Program-made: the position numbers and the translations under genes
Notes under the pieces: generated by a model
The model's input: the letters and a program-made list of their open reading frames with translations, nothing else
Told to the model about the DNA's origin: nothing
Database searches by the model: none
Part shown: piece after piece, positions 7,449 through 17,299 of the stretch
Numbering within the stretch: position 1 is the stretch's first letter
How the letters are laid out: each line of letters starts with the position of its first letter
DNA from: Amanita rubescens
Lineage: Eukaryota; Basidiomycota; Agaricomycetes; Agaricales; Amanitaceae
Length of the DNA stretch: 31,567 nucleotides
Reading direction: 5' to 3'
Assembly (NCBI GenBank): GCA_015039365.1
Contig: WION01000577.1
Span: 1-31,567, forward strand

Positions 7449-9348
7449 TTTTTTTTGCAATTTACTCCGCAAAGATGGATACTTGTAAAGACAAGGTTTA
7501 CATTGTTGTAATATAAAGTATGACAATGGTGGCAATAGAACAGACAAAACTGGTAATTTGCACGAGACATGAGTAGACTGATTACCATTACACCAATTGC
7601 ACAAACAAGCCAAGGACGATTGTCGAACAAGGCTCCCACCACTAGTCACGAGTATGAAAAATGAGGTCCCAACCCACGCGTGAATCCGTGATGATGTTGT
7701 GCTCACCGTCAAGGGAATCGTGAGGTCAATGAGTATGACCTTTCTTTCCAGCACCGAAGTACGACTAGATGTCCAGAGCTTCTGGACAAAGAAACACAAC
7801 CCAACTTGCGGAACACTCGGAGAAGTAGAGCGGCTCAACAACCACAGACTCACGCAGGTGAAAACGTCATCCACCTCGCATTACAACCATCCACCCAAAG
7901 CGGTCCTTGCCATCCTTCTGGCTGGATCCTAACATCATCTAAACTTCAAGGAATGTTCATAGATATGAATACGGGCAAATTGGTAGCGATGCTTACCGTA
8001 TCGATAGAAGTCGGTCCCAATCTAAAACATCTGTTTTCTTTTTTTTCCACAACCGGGGGCCAACAACACTCGCAAGGTTCGAGTTTTTCGAAGGGGATGG
8101 TCCGAACACAAGAAAAAGGAAGGCAAACACTGAACAAGGAGGTATTTGCAAGTCTCCACGTAGCCGAGAGTTTTCGTATATGTCTTTTCCTGTCGAGGTT
8201 TCTTCAAACCCGCTAAAGCACCAGTGAGCGTGCTGAAGAAAAAAAGGAAATCAATTTTTTTTGAGATAGTTGGAGAGCACAAGAACATCGCGCGACGCAC
8301 TTTCCATGCATGGGATCGCAAAGCCAGGCAACAGGATCTCCAGAGTTTAATACAGCTTTGATATGGGCCGGTAAATGATTGCCAATCTGGATCAACGACG
8401 TTTAGCGAAAGAAGGAATTTAAGACGAGGAAACGTACCATAGCGCGTAATGAGGGCCACTCTACCCGTTTCTGACATCCATGGGTCCTGAATGAATCCAG
8501 ATGGTACGGAAATACTGGACATGTTCACCGTCCAACTGCCTGGTTCTATCGCCGACCCATAAAAAGTGAGCGGAGGAATTGTAGTTATCGGGTGTGCCTG
8601 GAGCGGGGAGGGAAACGAGTCATGGCACGTTCGTAATCAAGTAAGAGACCTTCGTGACTGGTATAGGAAGGTTGCTGATGGTGCGGCTAAAAGTCCAGGG
8701 CATCCGAGAGGGAAGCTATGATGGATTCGAATTCGCGGCTGGAGGGTACTAAAGAGTGAGAAGCACAGATTGAAGGAGATCGAAGCTTACCGGATGGAAG
8801 GAGAGCGAACATGTGCCAAGGACCAGTCTCTGGGGTGATGAAGATAGGCAAATCCTGATGCGAGGAGGGTACGGATGTAGTCGAGTGTGGTTGTCGAGTA
8901 AAAGTGGGCCTTGTGTGATTGATAAGGAGGGAAAAAGACTCGGGGCAGCAGATACGAACCTGAGGAGACGTTCTGGAGTCCTGTCGTTGGGGTCGAATCC
9001 GAAGCTTATGACTGGGCGGTCACCGATTTGCTCATAGGGGCTGCTTCTAGGCTTTGCGTAGTACTGTCTTGTGATACGGCCGATACGCACGACTGTGAGG
9101 CGCTGGGTCTTCGTATCATGCCCTTCCTGACAGCATAGAGCTGTTGACGGGTTTTGGCTGCGAGTACGCGTGAAGGGCGCTAGTTGACATCAGACTTGTG
9201 ATTTTGCGCCCATTAACGGCCCTACTCACCGCCTCCTCTTCTTGAACCGGTCCCCAGCTTAGCGTCCGCACCCGCAGCACATTGAGCATCCTCAGCGACG
9301 ATGTGGATATTTGTACTTGTTGATCTTCGGAAGATGCCGGTATCTTAA
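7433..9348. repeat. Segmental duplication, copy 1 (1.9 kb)
   Basis: This segment is repeated in direct orientation at 25090-27026 with high identity; differences are scattered substitutions and several short indels. Similarity begins at GGCAGGTYCGAGGCCC and ends at GATGCCGGTATYTTAA. The left 860 bp contain no recognisable protein; the right 1 kb contains a class II DAHP synthase pseudogene on the minus strand. No terminal inverted repeats, LTRs or target duplication were found at the ends. Confidence 0.95.
8300..9125 (-). pseudogene. Class II DAHP synthase fragment, copy 1
   Basis: DAHP synthase condenses PEP and erythrose 4-phosphate, the first step of the shikimate pathway; plant-type class II enzymes also occur in fungi. 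Minus-strand pieces in order: RLTVVRIGRITRQYYAKP with RSSP (signature region; one extra Tyr), a shortened GDRPVISFGFDPNDRTPERL, an intron, DYIRTLLASGFAYLHH with DWSLAHVRSPSIR, an intron, EFESIIASLSDALDF, then NSSAHFLWVGDRTRQLDGEH, LITRYG, HLPAHIKAVLNSGDPVAW and CDPMHG. The N-terminal third and the C-terminus are missing. Lesions: an extra T after the ALDF codons creates TAG, about 31 bp are lost where copy 2 keeps SATADHVDFYTSHEGLL, and 11 bp are lost at the RYG/intron junction. An open frame beginning MLNVLRVRTLSWG at 9289 lies just upstream, but I see no DAHP synthase motif in it. Confidence 0.82.
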
Positions 9349-9732
9349 AGGATAAGGTAAGCGTTGGTCAAGGAAATCACTCGGTGCGTACATTCTAACC
9401 GAGCGGCCGCGAGTGCACTAATATCGGTTTGCTCACGATGGTGGTCTATTGGTGGATGCGATAGGTTGTCGTAGCCATGGGCGATGGGCGTGGAAGGGGA
9501 GAAACGAGCTAGACGGAGGGGGGAGGAGAAGAAAGGGTGCAGCTACTAACTCGCGCAGTGACCCCAAGTACGTCAATTTATTTGGTGCTATTTGCATGCT
9601 TACCCAAAATTCTGCAAAGTCCAACCACATTCAGCCAGCCACGAGAAGATTCAAGTAGAGTTGTTTGCGCCGGTGCGTTCAAATTCCTTTCTTCTGTTCA
9701 TGCCACCCTAACAAATAGTTGCTCGATCGACG
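9349..9732. other. Spacer with no recognisable gene
   Basis: About 380 bp between the duplicated segment and the next coding remnants. It contains purine-rich GGAGGGGGGAGGAGAAG near 9515 and no supported gene, RNA or repeat. Confidence 0.4.
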
Positions 9733-10951
9733 ATGGGCAGGTTAATCTCCAAACAATCACGACGACGGGCGTTGTGGGCAGCTCTTGAAAAGTTGTCGAT
9801 TCATGCTCCGATGAGCGACGTTGTCATGGATGCTGTGTGGATCCGAGATGTTCCTGGAGTAGTATCAGAAGGTGCGCTATCAAGCGTATGCACGACTATG
9901 AGGGCTGAATCGGCTGGACTTGCAGATTTCTACGACGACGGATTCTCAATCGCATGCAACGACTGCTGGTGCAACACCGCTTGCTTTGACGGCCACGTAC
10001 CGGAGGAATGGCACCGCTTGGTCTGCGTCCTAGGACTTAGTAACTCCCGGTCTTTGTCGTACTACGTCCACATCCCGCACGACATCGTCTCCCACCACGA
10101 CCACGAGAAAAACTGAGATGCCAGGCCCGATACTGGGACGACATCACCGCCCTGACGACGGCCCACGCACAACCATCAAACCATTACCCTGCGCTCCGTC
10201 ATTCCCAAATCCTGCTCTTTTGCTCCGCACAAACCCATCCGTCCTACTAGCTCCAGCTTCAGCTGCACACACCCCATTGCCGACCCCATTATACATCCGC
10301 CATCACCCCCTCGTCCTATTCCTCGGATCCCCTCAACTTGTACGCCCACCCAGGCATGCAAAACCCTTCGTTCATCTCATTGGACCACCCCTCGACCTAC
10401 CGAATCGCTAGAAATGGTCGTCCGCTTCGTCCGGAATGAATGTCGGCCAAACACCTTTCTTCGTATCTTTCTTTACCCACGGTCTCAACAGGATGCGTTA
10501 GACCAGCGTCGGACGGAAACTGTACGTGATGTGCTTCGCTTCATTTATGCCAACACCAACACTAACGTCAGCACCACCCAGAAAAAGAAGAAAAAATGCT
10601 GTCCAATCTTTCCGAAGCCGTACTAGAGACATGCAGTCTAAGCAAATTGACCTACAACCCTGCTTCCACGCCTGTCGAGTCTACCGCCAGGCTTCACCAA
10701 CCCCCGTTTGCATTCAACGGGTATCCGAAGGTGTCCTCTCGATTCCGAAATGCCCTGCCGAGTGCCCACCGTCGTTCCAACCCGCTACTGACCCAACTTC
10801 AACTGATGGAGGTGAATAGGTTGTTTTCTGCACCCTTTCCTGTAACTGACGAAAACCAAAGCCAGGCGAAAACCGGTACCCAGTGCCAAGTCACTATGAT
10901 GGCATACACGATAAATGTTCCAAACCGCCCTCACTGCTACGGCGCATTGTA
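9733..10951 (+). pseudogene. Unidentified plus-strand coding remnants
   Basis: Successive plus-strand stretches have protein-like composition but sit in different frames. One is a 127-codon frame from 9733 with a CNDCWCNTACFDG cysteine cluster near residue 80. Another is around 10280-10400 (YAHPGMQNPSFISLDHPS). A third is a 118-codon frame from 10596 rich in S, T, P and N (PPFAFNGYPKVSSRFRNALP). No domain was recognised and splice sites joining the pieces are not convincing. It may be one decayed gene, a multi-exon gene with missed introns, or unrelated open frames. Confidence 0.3.
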
Positions 10952-11079
10952 GTGAGGAACCATCGCGAGCAGAACGGGCAAGGATCCAGTGACCTTCAAA
11001 ACGAGAGCTCCAGCCAGGATCGCCCCCTTCAAAGCCCTCTCTAGTAACAGAAAAACGACCGTATGATAGGACATCGTGG

Positions 11080-12358
11080 GATCCTTCACCCGATTCTGTG
11101 CGACTGTTGAAGCGGTTTGATGTCGAAATGGAAACGCTGGAGGCAGAGCAGCGGAAGCAGGGAGCAGAAGAAGCTGAGTGCAGGGTCAGCCGCCTAGGTC
11201 CAGGACGACGACGATTCCTGAACCTTCTTCACCCCCTCGATCACCAGCGCGCCCTCTAGTGCCGATGGATGACACGTGTATCTCGGAAGATAATGGGTCA
11301 CATATACTACTGGTTGAGCATTCCTCAGCGACAGAAGACTGCACTCCTGGCGACGACTTCGCTTTCACTGATGAAGATCTGCTATGGTTCCTTCGTCCCG
11401 AACACTTTTCTTCTCTGGATATCACAGCATCGATTACAAGAGTCATCTGCTTCGTTCCTTGGTGTATCTGTGTCGGTGGAACGATGCTTCTATGGCCCGA
11501 TAAACTGGAGCAGGTCGCTTTCGAAACCGGATATATGGATTCTACGCAAGGTATACGCAGGTTTGCGCATTGGGCGGACGTATTAGGCCATCAATTCGTT
11601 ATGATATTTTTGGCGTTCCTTGCAACTGCTCTCTGGGCTTTACCCGTAACTGTCGGTGCTACTCTTTTCATTGGTCTCACTACCCGTTTCGGATATGTTT
11701 GGCGGGGATTCCCAGTGGACCACTCTATCTGACGCGTTATATACGCATGCAACTTTAAGTCCAGGGAAGAATTTGACCGGAATCTCGTGAGACGCGGTCA
11801 TTCGAACGACTCCCAAGAAACGCAAGATTCGCCGTTTGGTTCCAGCCTTGCGACACCTCTCGATCCAAGCGATGTTAGTCTGAGGGACACATCAAGCTCG
11901 GCGTTGCGATTTCTCGTTGCGGCTGGGGACAGCCCTCTCCTCGACTACTTTAGATTCAAGAGAAATGGTTCACATATCTTATCGATGGCCCGCGAGTTGA
12001 GCTCTGAGGGCAAGTTAACTCCTGAAGACATTGCCTCGGATAATACGAATGCAGGAACATCGCGTGTACTATGCAGCGCGATCGGTATGCCCGCCGAGGA
12101 CACGCTCATCCGCAAGAAGGTAAGCACATATGAAGTACACGATTCTGCCCTAAATACTGGAGATAATAGAGCATATACAACTTGCCTAACTCACCTATCG
12201 GTGTACAAGCCTGGCATTTTAGGCGCTCAGCTTCAGAGAGTTCTTCTGTGTTCGACTCCTGATGACTCCGAGGAAACTAATTTGGTAATTACGAAGACGA
12301 AGGAGCAGACTTGGATGCCGAGGACGATGGTTCAGATGACGGATATGCCGAGCCATGA
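11080..12358 (+). CDS. Unidentified multi-exon membrane protein (possibly broken)
   Basis: The first part (11095-11165) reads SVRLLKRFDVEMETLEAEQR, likely a short coiled coil. The frame then shifts near 11175 into a 184-codon stretch. This has an acidic region ending FTDEDLLWFLRPEHF and hydrophobic segments at ITRVICFVPWCICVGGTMLL and FVMIFLAFLATALWALPVTV-GATLFIGLTT, so two or three membrane helices. A 45-nt intron (11715-11759, with CTGAC) removes the TGA and continues in frame as SREEFDRNLVRRGHSN, then a Ser/Asp-rich soluble region to about 12117. A second intron probably starts at GTAAGC (12119). The tail is acidic (GADLDAEDDGSDDGYAEP) and ends with TGA near 12358; two small frame changes lie before it. 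The call as one protein is inferred from continuous coding character; no family is assigned. Confidence 0.5.
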
Positions 12359-12641
12359 ATACACAGCAGCTGACATTTCGCCGGCGAATATCTTGCTCGC
12401 ACTGTGCTGTTATACTTACTAATCCTGCTATTGAAAGCACGCTTACTAGTAGCTGCCCCCCCCCAAAAGACTGTGTATATTGCGATTCATTACAATCGAC
12501 ATTATAATACATTGTAATCTTTTGAAATTACTACTTAGAATTTAGATGTGGCGAGAAGGCCCGTTTCAACACATTGCTACGGCTTGCTACAGGGTCGTGA
12601 CACTGCAATGTGATGTAACGGTGTAAAAGAATCCGGGATGG

Positions 12642-13058
12642 TTGATTACGAGTCAACTTCCTGGTTCATTGTGGGGCAAGGCCATATGCCACGCCGTATG
12701 GTTGAAGAACCGGACCTGGACAAGGGCGTTACTGCTCGGGGTGACGTCGTTCGAGTTGTTAAATGGAGAAATGGCAGCCGAACTTAACGAAGTTCCGGTC
12801 TGGGGCCAATTGGTCTGGGTTCACGACACATCATCAGGTGAAGAGGATGGTGTCAGTTGAGCGAAGGGTCGTTTTCTCGAAAGAGAACTTGCCGATGGTG
12901 GTAGATAATTCTGTGGAGGTCAGGGGGAGTGGAGCTGTGGACCTCACACCAGAACAGGCTGAATGGCTGCAGGTTGACGAATTAGACGAAGCGGATGAAG
13001 CGCCGCTTGGCGTGCATCTACCGCCAGTTCCGCCGAATGGGGAATATCAAACCGGTTA
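12642..13058 (+). mobile_element. Ty1/copia polyprotein fragment (integrase C-terminal region)
   Basis: The first frame reads LPGSLWGKAICHAVWLKNRT, then TSFELLNG, then VPVWGQLVWVHDTSSG. This is the end of the copia integrase core, where the usual pattern is LWGEA, AVWLKNRTPT, TPFE, VWG, VWVHD. A deletion of the usual GWVGFD region and a frame change near 12845 lead to VSVERRVVFSKENLPM and DNSVEVRGSGAVDLTPEQ, also typical of agaricomycete copia pol. GAG, protease, RT, RNase H and LTRs are absent. It ends about 40 bp before the next transposon. Confidence 0.82.
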
Positions 13059-13214
13059 ACGGAAAAGCACAGGAAAACCCTCACCGAACTGCCAAAAGGG
13101 CAGTACTTTACACTCCCCCCCCAGTCCGATTAGACTCCGACAGACTCCTAGGACTCCTATAGGACTCCTATAGGACTCTGATCACTTTCTGATAAAATGT
13201 AAAAAAAGGTAAAA

Positions 13215-13395
13215 TGGTAGGAAACATGTTTGGCTTTGTTTGTTTATGTTTGTTTATATTAGGCATCTTAACTTGCAAAAGAAATCCAAAATCCTTAAAA
13301 ATAGGGAACCATGTTTGGTATTGTTTATTTATGTTTATTTATATTAGGTATCTTTAACTTGCAGAATAAATTCAAAAAAATACTGAAAAAATGCG
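13215..13395. repeat. Two tandem ~88-bp AT-rich units inside the TIR element
   Basis: CATGTTTGGCTTTGTTTGTT at about 13225 is repeated as CATGTTTGGTATTGTTTATT at about 13311. Each is followed by TATATTAGGYATCTTWAACT TGCA and an A-rich tail. Confidence 0.75.
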
Positions 13396-14034
13396 GAAAA
13401 TCCATGTGATCCAGGTTATATAAGAATTATAAAACCAAACAATGGCAAACTTGACATATTTGCAAAATACTTTTCAGATGCAAGTGTGATCTTGAAAAAT
13501 GCACACAAGGTCATGCAAGAATTAGGACACAAATCTGAGCCAAATTCTAGGTAAATGTAAAGGAATGTATCACCACTCCATGTGACCACCTGCAAAGCCA
13601 TAGTTGAACCCAACACAATTTGGGTGTGTCTGGCTGGTGATGATGAGTCAATGTAGTATGTGTGATCAGTTAGAAAGGGCTGGCAGTGGTGAAAGTCAGT
13701 TTCAGTAATGTGACTTGAGTGGTGAGTAGCTGCTGAGGTCAAGGACATTGGCAACATGCACATGGCAGTGGCTGCTGGAGGTGCAGTGCAGAGTGCCAGT
13801 TGAAGTGATGATCTAGTTTTAGTTCCACAATCCCACATGTTTGTTGCCAGCAACAACCAACGACTCACCACCAATCACCTATGATTGTCAATTTGTCATA
13901 GGTATGTAAATATGAGGGATTTGTGATTATGTATGTATTGAAGTCAAGGGGTGAAAGCAGGTGGAGATGAGTTCTTGGTTATTTGGTCGGATGGTATGGC
14001 ACAGTGAGCTGTGGTTGTTAGAAGCATATTAATA

Positions 14035-14175
14035 ATTGTCTGACTGTCTGACTATCTGACAGGCACTGACAGATGCTAACACACTAATTGTCTGGTTGTC
14101 TGACTATCTAATAGGCACTGACAGATGCTGACACACAGATTATCTGACTGTCTGACAGACAGTGTTTCATAAGTT
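14035..14175. repeat. Short-period TCTGAC/TATCTGA repeat with ~69-bp super-unit
   Basis: Repeated GTCTGACTGTCTGACTATCT followed by AGGCACTGACAGATGCTRAC ACAC occurs at about 14037 and 14095, with a partial third copy at 14150. CAGAC and TCTGA steps continue loosely to about 14260. Confidence 0.7.
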
Positions 14176-14904
14176 GTCTGACTTGTCTTCAGACTATCTA
14201 ACCATCTGAGCAGTGAGAGACACTTAAGCATCAGATAACATCAGACAAGTCTGTGATCAGACTTTTGCTGTGTTAGCTGATGTACTAAGCTTCCACACTA
14301 GAAGCATACGGTGGCAAAGTTAACTCAGCAATGGTTAACTCAAATACTAAGAGAACAGTGATGATAGAAATTGAACAGAGTGTGGACAATGATAGATAAT
14401 TTGATGATGAGTAAGTAGAGATACATAAGTGGGTCTGTCACTTCCAAAACTAATCAGGCATGCATAATGTGGGAGTCAATACTATTAGTAACAGAATGGT
14501 GGCTCAGTGACATGTAATAGGCTAGTATCAACTTCAAGTTCCAATCACAGTGGCAGTGACATCTGGCACCTGTGACCTGCCACACTGAGTGCCCTACTAT
14601 GGATCATTATCAGCTACCTCCAATCACAGGTACTATTAGTAATTTGAAGTTAAGTACAGTGCCTAGGCCAATATCAGTCAGTCTCACCTTTACTAGTACT
14701 ATAACTTTATGGTTGTCCATGCTCTGTTCCAGAATTGCCTCAAACCTAAGACTATGATATTCTATTGTTTTACCTAATATGTTTGAAGTTTCTCTGACCC
14801 CACACCCCCAGTGGTTCAATTGTCTTATCAACATAACCAGGGGCCCTTGTACAAAGTCACAAGATGTTTTGGCAACCTATCAATTTTCTCTCCATTATAT
14901 CTGA

Positions 14905-15262
14905 AGAATAAATTACAAATATCTTGGGTTTGGCTCTGTTCTAGAGCATGATTCTTGCACCATCTTGATCACATGATTTTTCCAGATTTTTCAAGATTTT
15001 TAGCAGCCTTTCAATTTTTCAACATGAAGTGTTTAAAACAGTATTTTGCAAATATCTTGAGTTTGGCATTGTTTGGCATGTTAATTTCCACACTAATCTG
15101 ATCGCATGATTTTTCCAGATTTTTCAAGATTTTTGGCAGCCATTCAATTTTTTAACATGAAGCGTTTAAAACAGTATTTTGCAAATAACTTGAGTTTGGC
15201 ATTGTTTGGCATGTTCATTTACACACTAATCTGATTACATGATTTTTCTGCATTTTTCACAT
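14905..15262. repeat. 133-bp tandem repeat, about 2.5 copies
   Basis: CATGATTTTTCCAGATTTTT begins at 14972 and 15105 and, in diverged form, at 15238. Between them the blocks AACATGAAGYGTTTAAAACA and TTGAGTTTGGCATTGTTTGG recur. An older, more diverged partial unit precedes them at about 14910. The array lies just inside the right end of the AT-rich TIR element. Confidence 0.85.
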
Positions 15263-15619
15263 TTTTTTTTCCAAATTTTCCCACGGTCACACAGTACTCT
15301 TGGCAAATGGTAGTATTACAAATGAGACTACAAAGACTACATTAAAAAGCGCAGAATTGTCGGAGTCCTATAGGAATAGTCCTATTAGAGTCCTATGTCC
15401 TATTCGAGTCCGTCGGAAGGCTTCCTATTCATCCGATACCAGTCCGATTGAAAAATGTAGTGTTAAAAAATTTGTAATGTTAATGTAATCTTATTTGTAA
15501 TAAATTCCGATGTGACTCCTATAGGACTCCTCGGACTCCGATCGGACTCCGATCGGAATAGGGGGGGGACAGTAAAGACCTCCAAAAGGGGCAGCTTCTA
15601 TTTGGACACAAGTGCTAAC

Positions 15620-15725
15620 GCGCTAACGGCCCACATCCCTCTAAACGCCCACCTTCATCGCATTCACGTGGAACATTTACTCTTGCACTGCCCTGCCTAC
15701 AACATACAATCCGACAACGCATAAG
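15620..15725 (+). mobile_element. LINE C-terminal fragment (plus strand)
   Basis: The plus strand reads LTAHIPLNAHLHRIH then VEHLLLHCPAYN. This matches the segment after RNase H in fungal non-LTR retrotransposons (pattern LRTGHxxLNxxLHRI, CPxC, VEHxLxxCPAY), with the central CPxC part deleted. It ends in a TAA at about 15721. It lies opposite in orientation to the RNase H fragment that follows, so the two cannot come from one uninterrupted insertion. Confidence 0.6.
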
Positions 15726-15859
15726 AAGAGATATGGGCTCGGTGGGAAAGCTATTATCCAGAACACAAATCCTGTCCCAATTGTCAATTTCATCGCCGCA
15801 ACGCACAGATTCCCTTGGCTGAAGCCGGTCATTTGAACCAAAAGAGACAGGAGATCTCA

Positions 15860-16382
15860 TTAACAGGTGCCGTTTGACTCAGACGGTGGCAATATTACTG
15901 TTACCGTGATTGATGAAGAAGTTTTTGTTTTTTGACTTGAAGTATGGGCGGAATGGCTTCCCATTACGTTGGATGCGATGAAGTTGTGTCCGATGTAGTT
16001 TTCTTGTAGCGCCCTCAGGTGCCACCATTTCTGAGCGCCTTTTTTGTCTTCTTCAAGGAGGTGGACGTCCACATCCCCACCTTTTGATGCTCTGTCAGCA
16101 CGTTCGTCGCCATCAATACCTACATGTGATGGGCACCACGTAAAGCGTACCCGGTGTTCTGGTGATCTTTGGGAGCCATTCCCGAGCGAGGATGGATGCT
16201 GACTATGGTGATGGATTTTCCTTGCACATTCTTTGAGGTCCATGTCAGGCTATCTCAATTGCATCTAGTTTGGCGTCGTAAGACGTGGCTGTGAACAGCG
16301 TGGCCTGACCATTGACGGTCAGACCATATTGCACATGCTCTTTTGTGGTGTCTCCAGAAAGCACCATCTGTGAAGAGAACAG
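15860..16382 (-). mobile_element. LINE RNase H domain fragment (minus strand)
   Basis: From 16380 on the minus strand: VLFTDGAFWRHHKRAC carries the first catalytic Asp. After a frame change, EHVQYGLTVNGQATLF and AKLDAIEIA carry the Glu, ending in TGA. A further frame gives RVRFTWCPSHVGIDGDERAD with the last catalytic Asp, and then KKGAQKWWHLRALQENY. The Asp normally found after the third strand is not visible (ITIVSI). The reverse transcriptase and endonuclease are absent. This is the C-terminal RNase H typical of Tad-like LINEs, dead through two frame breaks. Confidence 0.82.
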
Positions 16383-16573
16383 TGTTGTGTTCTATCTCAT
16401 TAGCCTTTCAAGATGATCACTGGCAGCCGCAGAAAGTCAGATTTGGGTTATCTATCATTATCGCATGACGAGCAATCTGAACATGTCGAATCATTTCGTG
16501 CTACGTCTTATGCACATGAAGTCAATTATAGTACCGGCGCTATTTCCTATTTGGTTAGTCAAGGAGCGACATC

Positions 16574-16690
16574 CATGGCCGGTTAACAACTTTAGGATCC
16601 AAGAAAAAGAGTTCCTACTTCCAGAAGTCAGATTCTGAGCAACAGCCAGCACGTAAATCCCTGAAGCGCACCTAGTCTACTAAAGGGAGG
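16574..16690 (+). pseudogene. Decayed inverted copy of part of the GEN1-like tail
   Basis: The plus strand starting CATGGCCGGTTAA aligns over about 110 bp with the coding strand of the GEN1-like gene around 17560-17670. Shared blocks include AAATCYCTGAARCGCAC and YCAGAWGTCRGATTC. Translated, SDSEQQPARKSLKRT followed by TAG parallels SDSQRHQSPRKSLKRT in the intact frame. Orientation is opposite to the intact frame, with about 0.6 kb between them. Divergence is high, so this is an old partial copy. Confidence 0.6.
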
Positions 16691-16699
16691 GCACCTCAG

Positions 16700-17299
16700 T
16701 GACTCCGGCCGCACTGTAATAGTAAATAATTAACCAAATTATACCACGGGAAGCGGGCAATGGGCATACGGGACACACACACGTTCTCCTGATTCCGTTT
16801 TAATAACTAAAATTTGTGTGTTCTGCGAGACTACTGTTAGAAGTGGCCATGCAGACAGGCAATAAAAGAAAAGTGGACTACTTCAGGCTTACATCCAAGT
16901 CACAACCCCCTGGCACAACTGTACCACAAATAACTCTACCAGTGGCGTCCCAGAAATATATGGGAAGGCCAATCCATCGACTTCAGCCCATTTTTAAGGA
17001 CAACAGGCAAGGAAATATGTAACGTACTCGCCTGCTTGCAGAGGACATGTGGTGTGCACAGTGGAGGGAAACTGGGGGAATACTTACGCAATTGCAAATG
17101 TACTCGACATCGGCACTTCCGTATTGTTCGGCGCTTCGAATTGTACGGCATCCTGGTACATGATGCACCTCGTGGATGGATCAGTGACCGGCTACTTCTA
17201 TCTAGGGTGAAAATTTAACGTGCGCATTCTGTTGGGAGCATGAGCCGCACGGACTCTGAGCTTCCAAAGTAGATTCTATATATAAGTACAATCATACGA
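16700..17299. other. Spacer downstream of the GEN1-like gene
   Basis: No recognisable protein is seen on either strand. A TATATATAAG motif lies at 17277-17286, close to the stop of the minus-strand gene, with no supported plus-strand gene after it. No tRNA or repeat was found. Confidence 0.35.

Larger units (their letters stand above)
13102..15581. mobile_element. AT-rich non-autonomous TIR element (Mutator-like by target-site length)
   Basis: The left end AGTACTTTACACTCCCCC and the reverse complement of the right end AGGTCTTTACTGTCCCCC match outward to inward. Immediately outside lie CCAAAAGGGC (13092-13101) and CCAAAAGGGGC (15582-15592), a 10-11 bp direct repeat with one extra G, which fits a target-site duplication. 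Inside both ends are GGACTCCTATAGGACTCC-type palindromic arrays (13130-13187; 15362-15450; 15509-15560). The interior is markedly more AT-rich than the flanks and holds no convincing protein. Target duplications of 9-11 bp are usual for Mutator-like elements; the superfamily is inferred, since no transposase is present. Confidence 0.72.

Noticed and set aside
7433..8290. Protein genes in the left part of the duplicated segment (159- and 168-codon frames)
   Set aside because: Frames differ between the two copies because of indels, and no domain is recognisable; probably intronic, UTR or unrelated captured sequence.
13416..13874. 152-codon minus frame inside the AT-rich TIR element
   Set aside because: No recognisable domain, atypical composition for the window and no splice or promoter signals; treated as chance.
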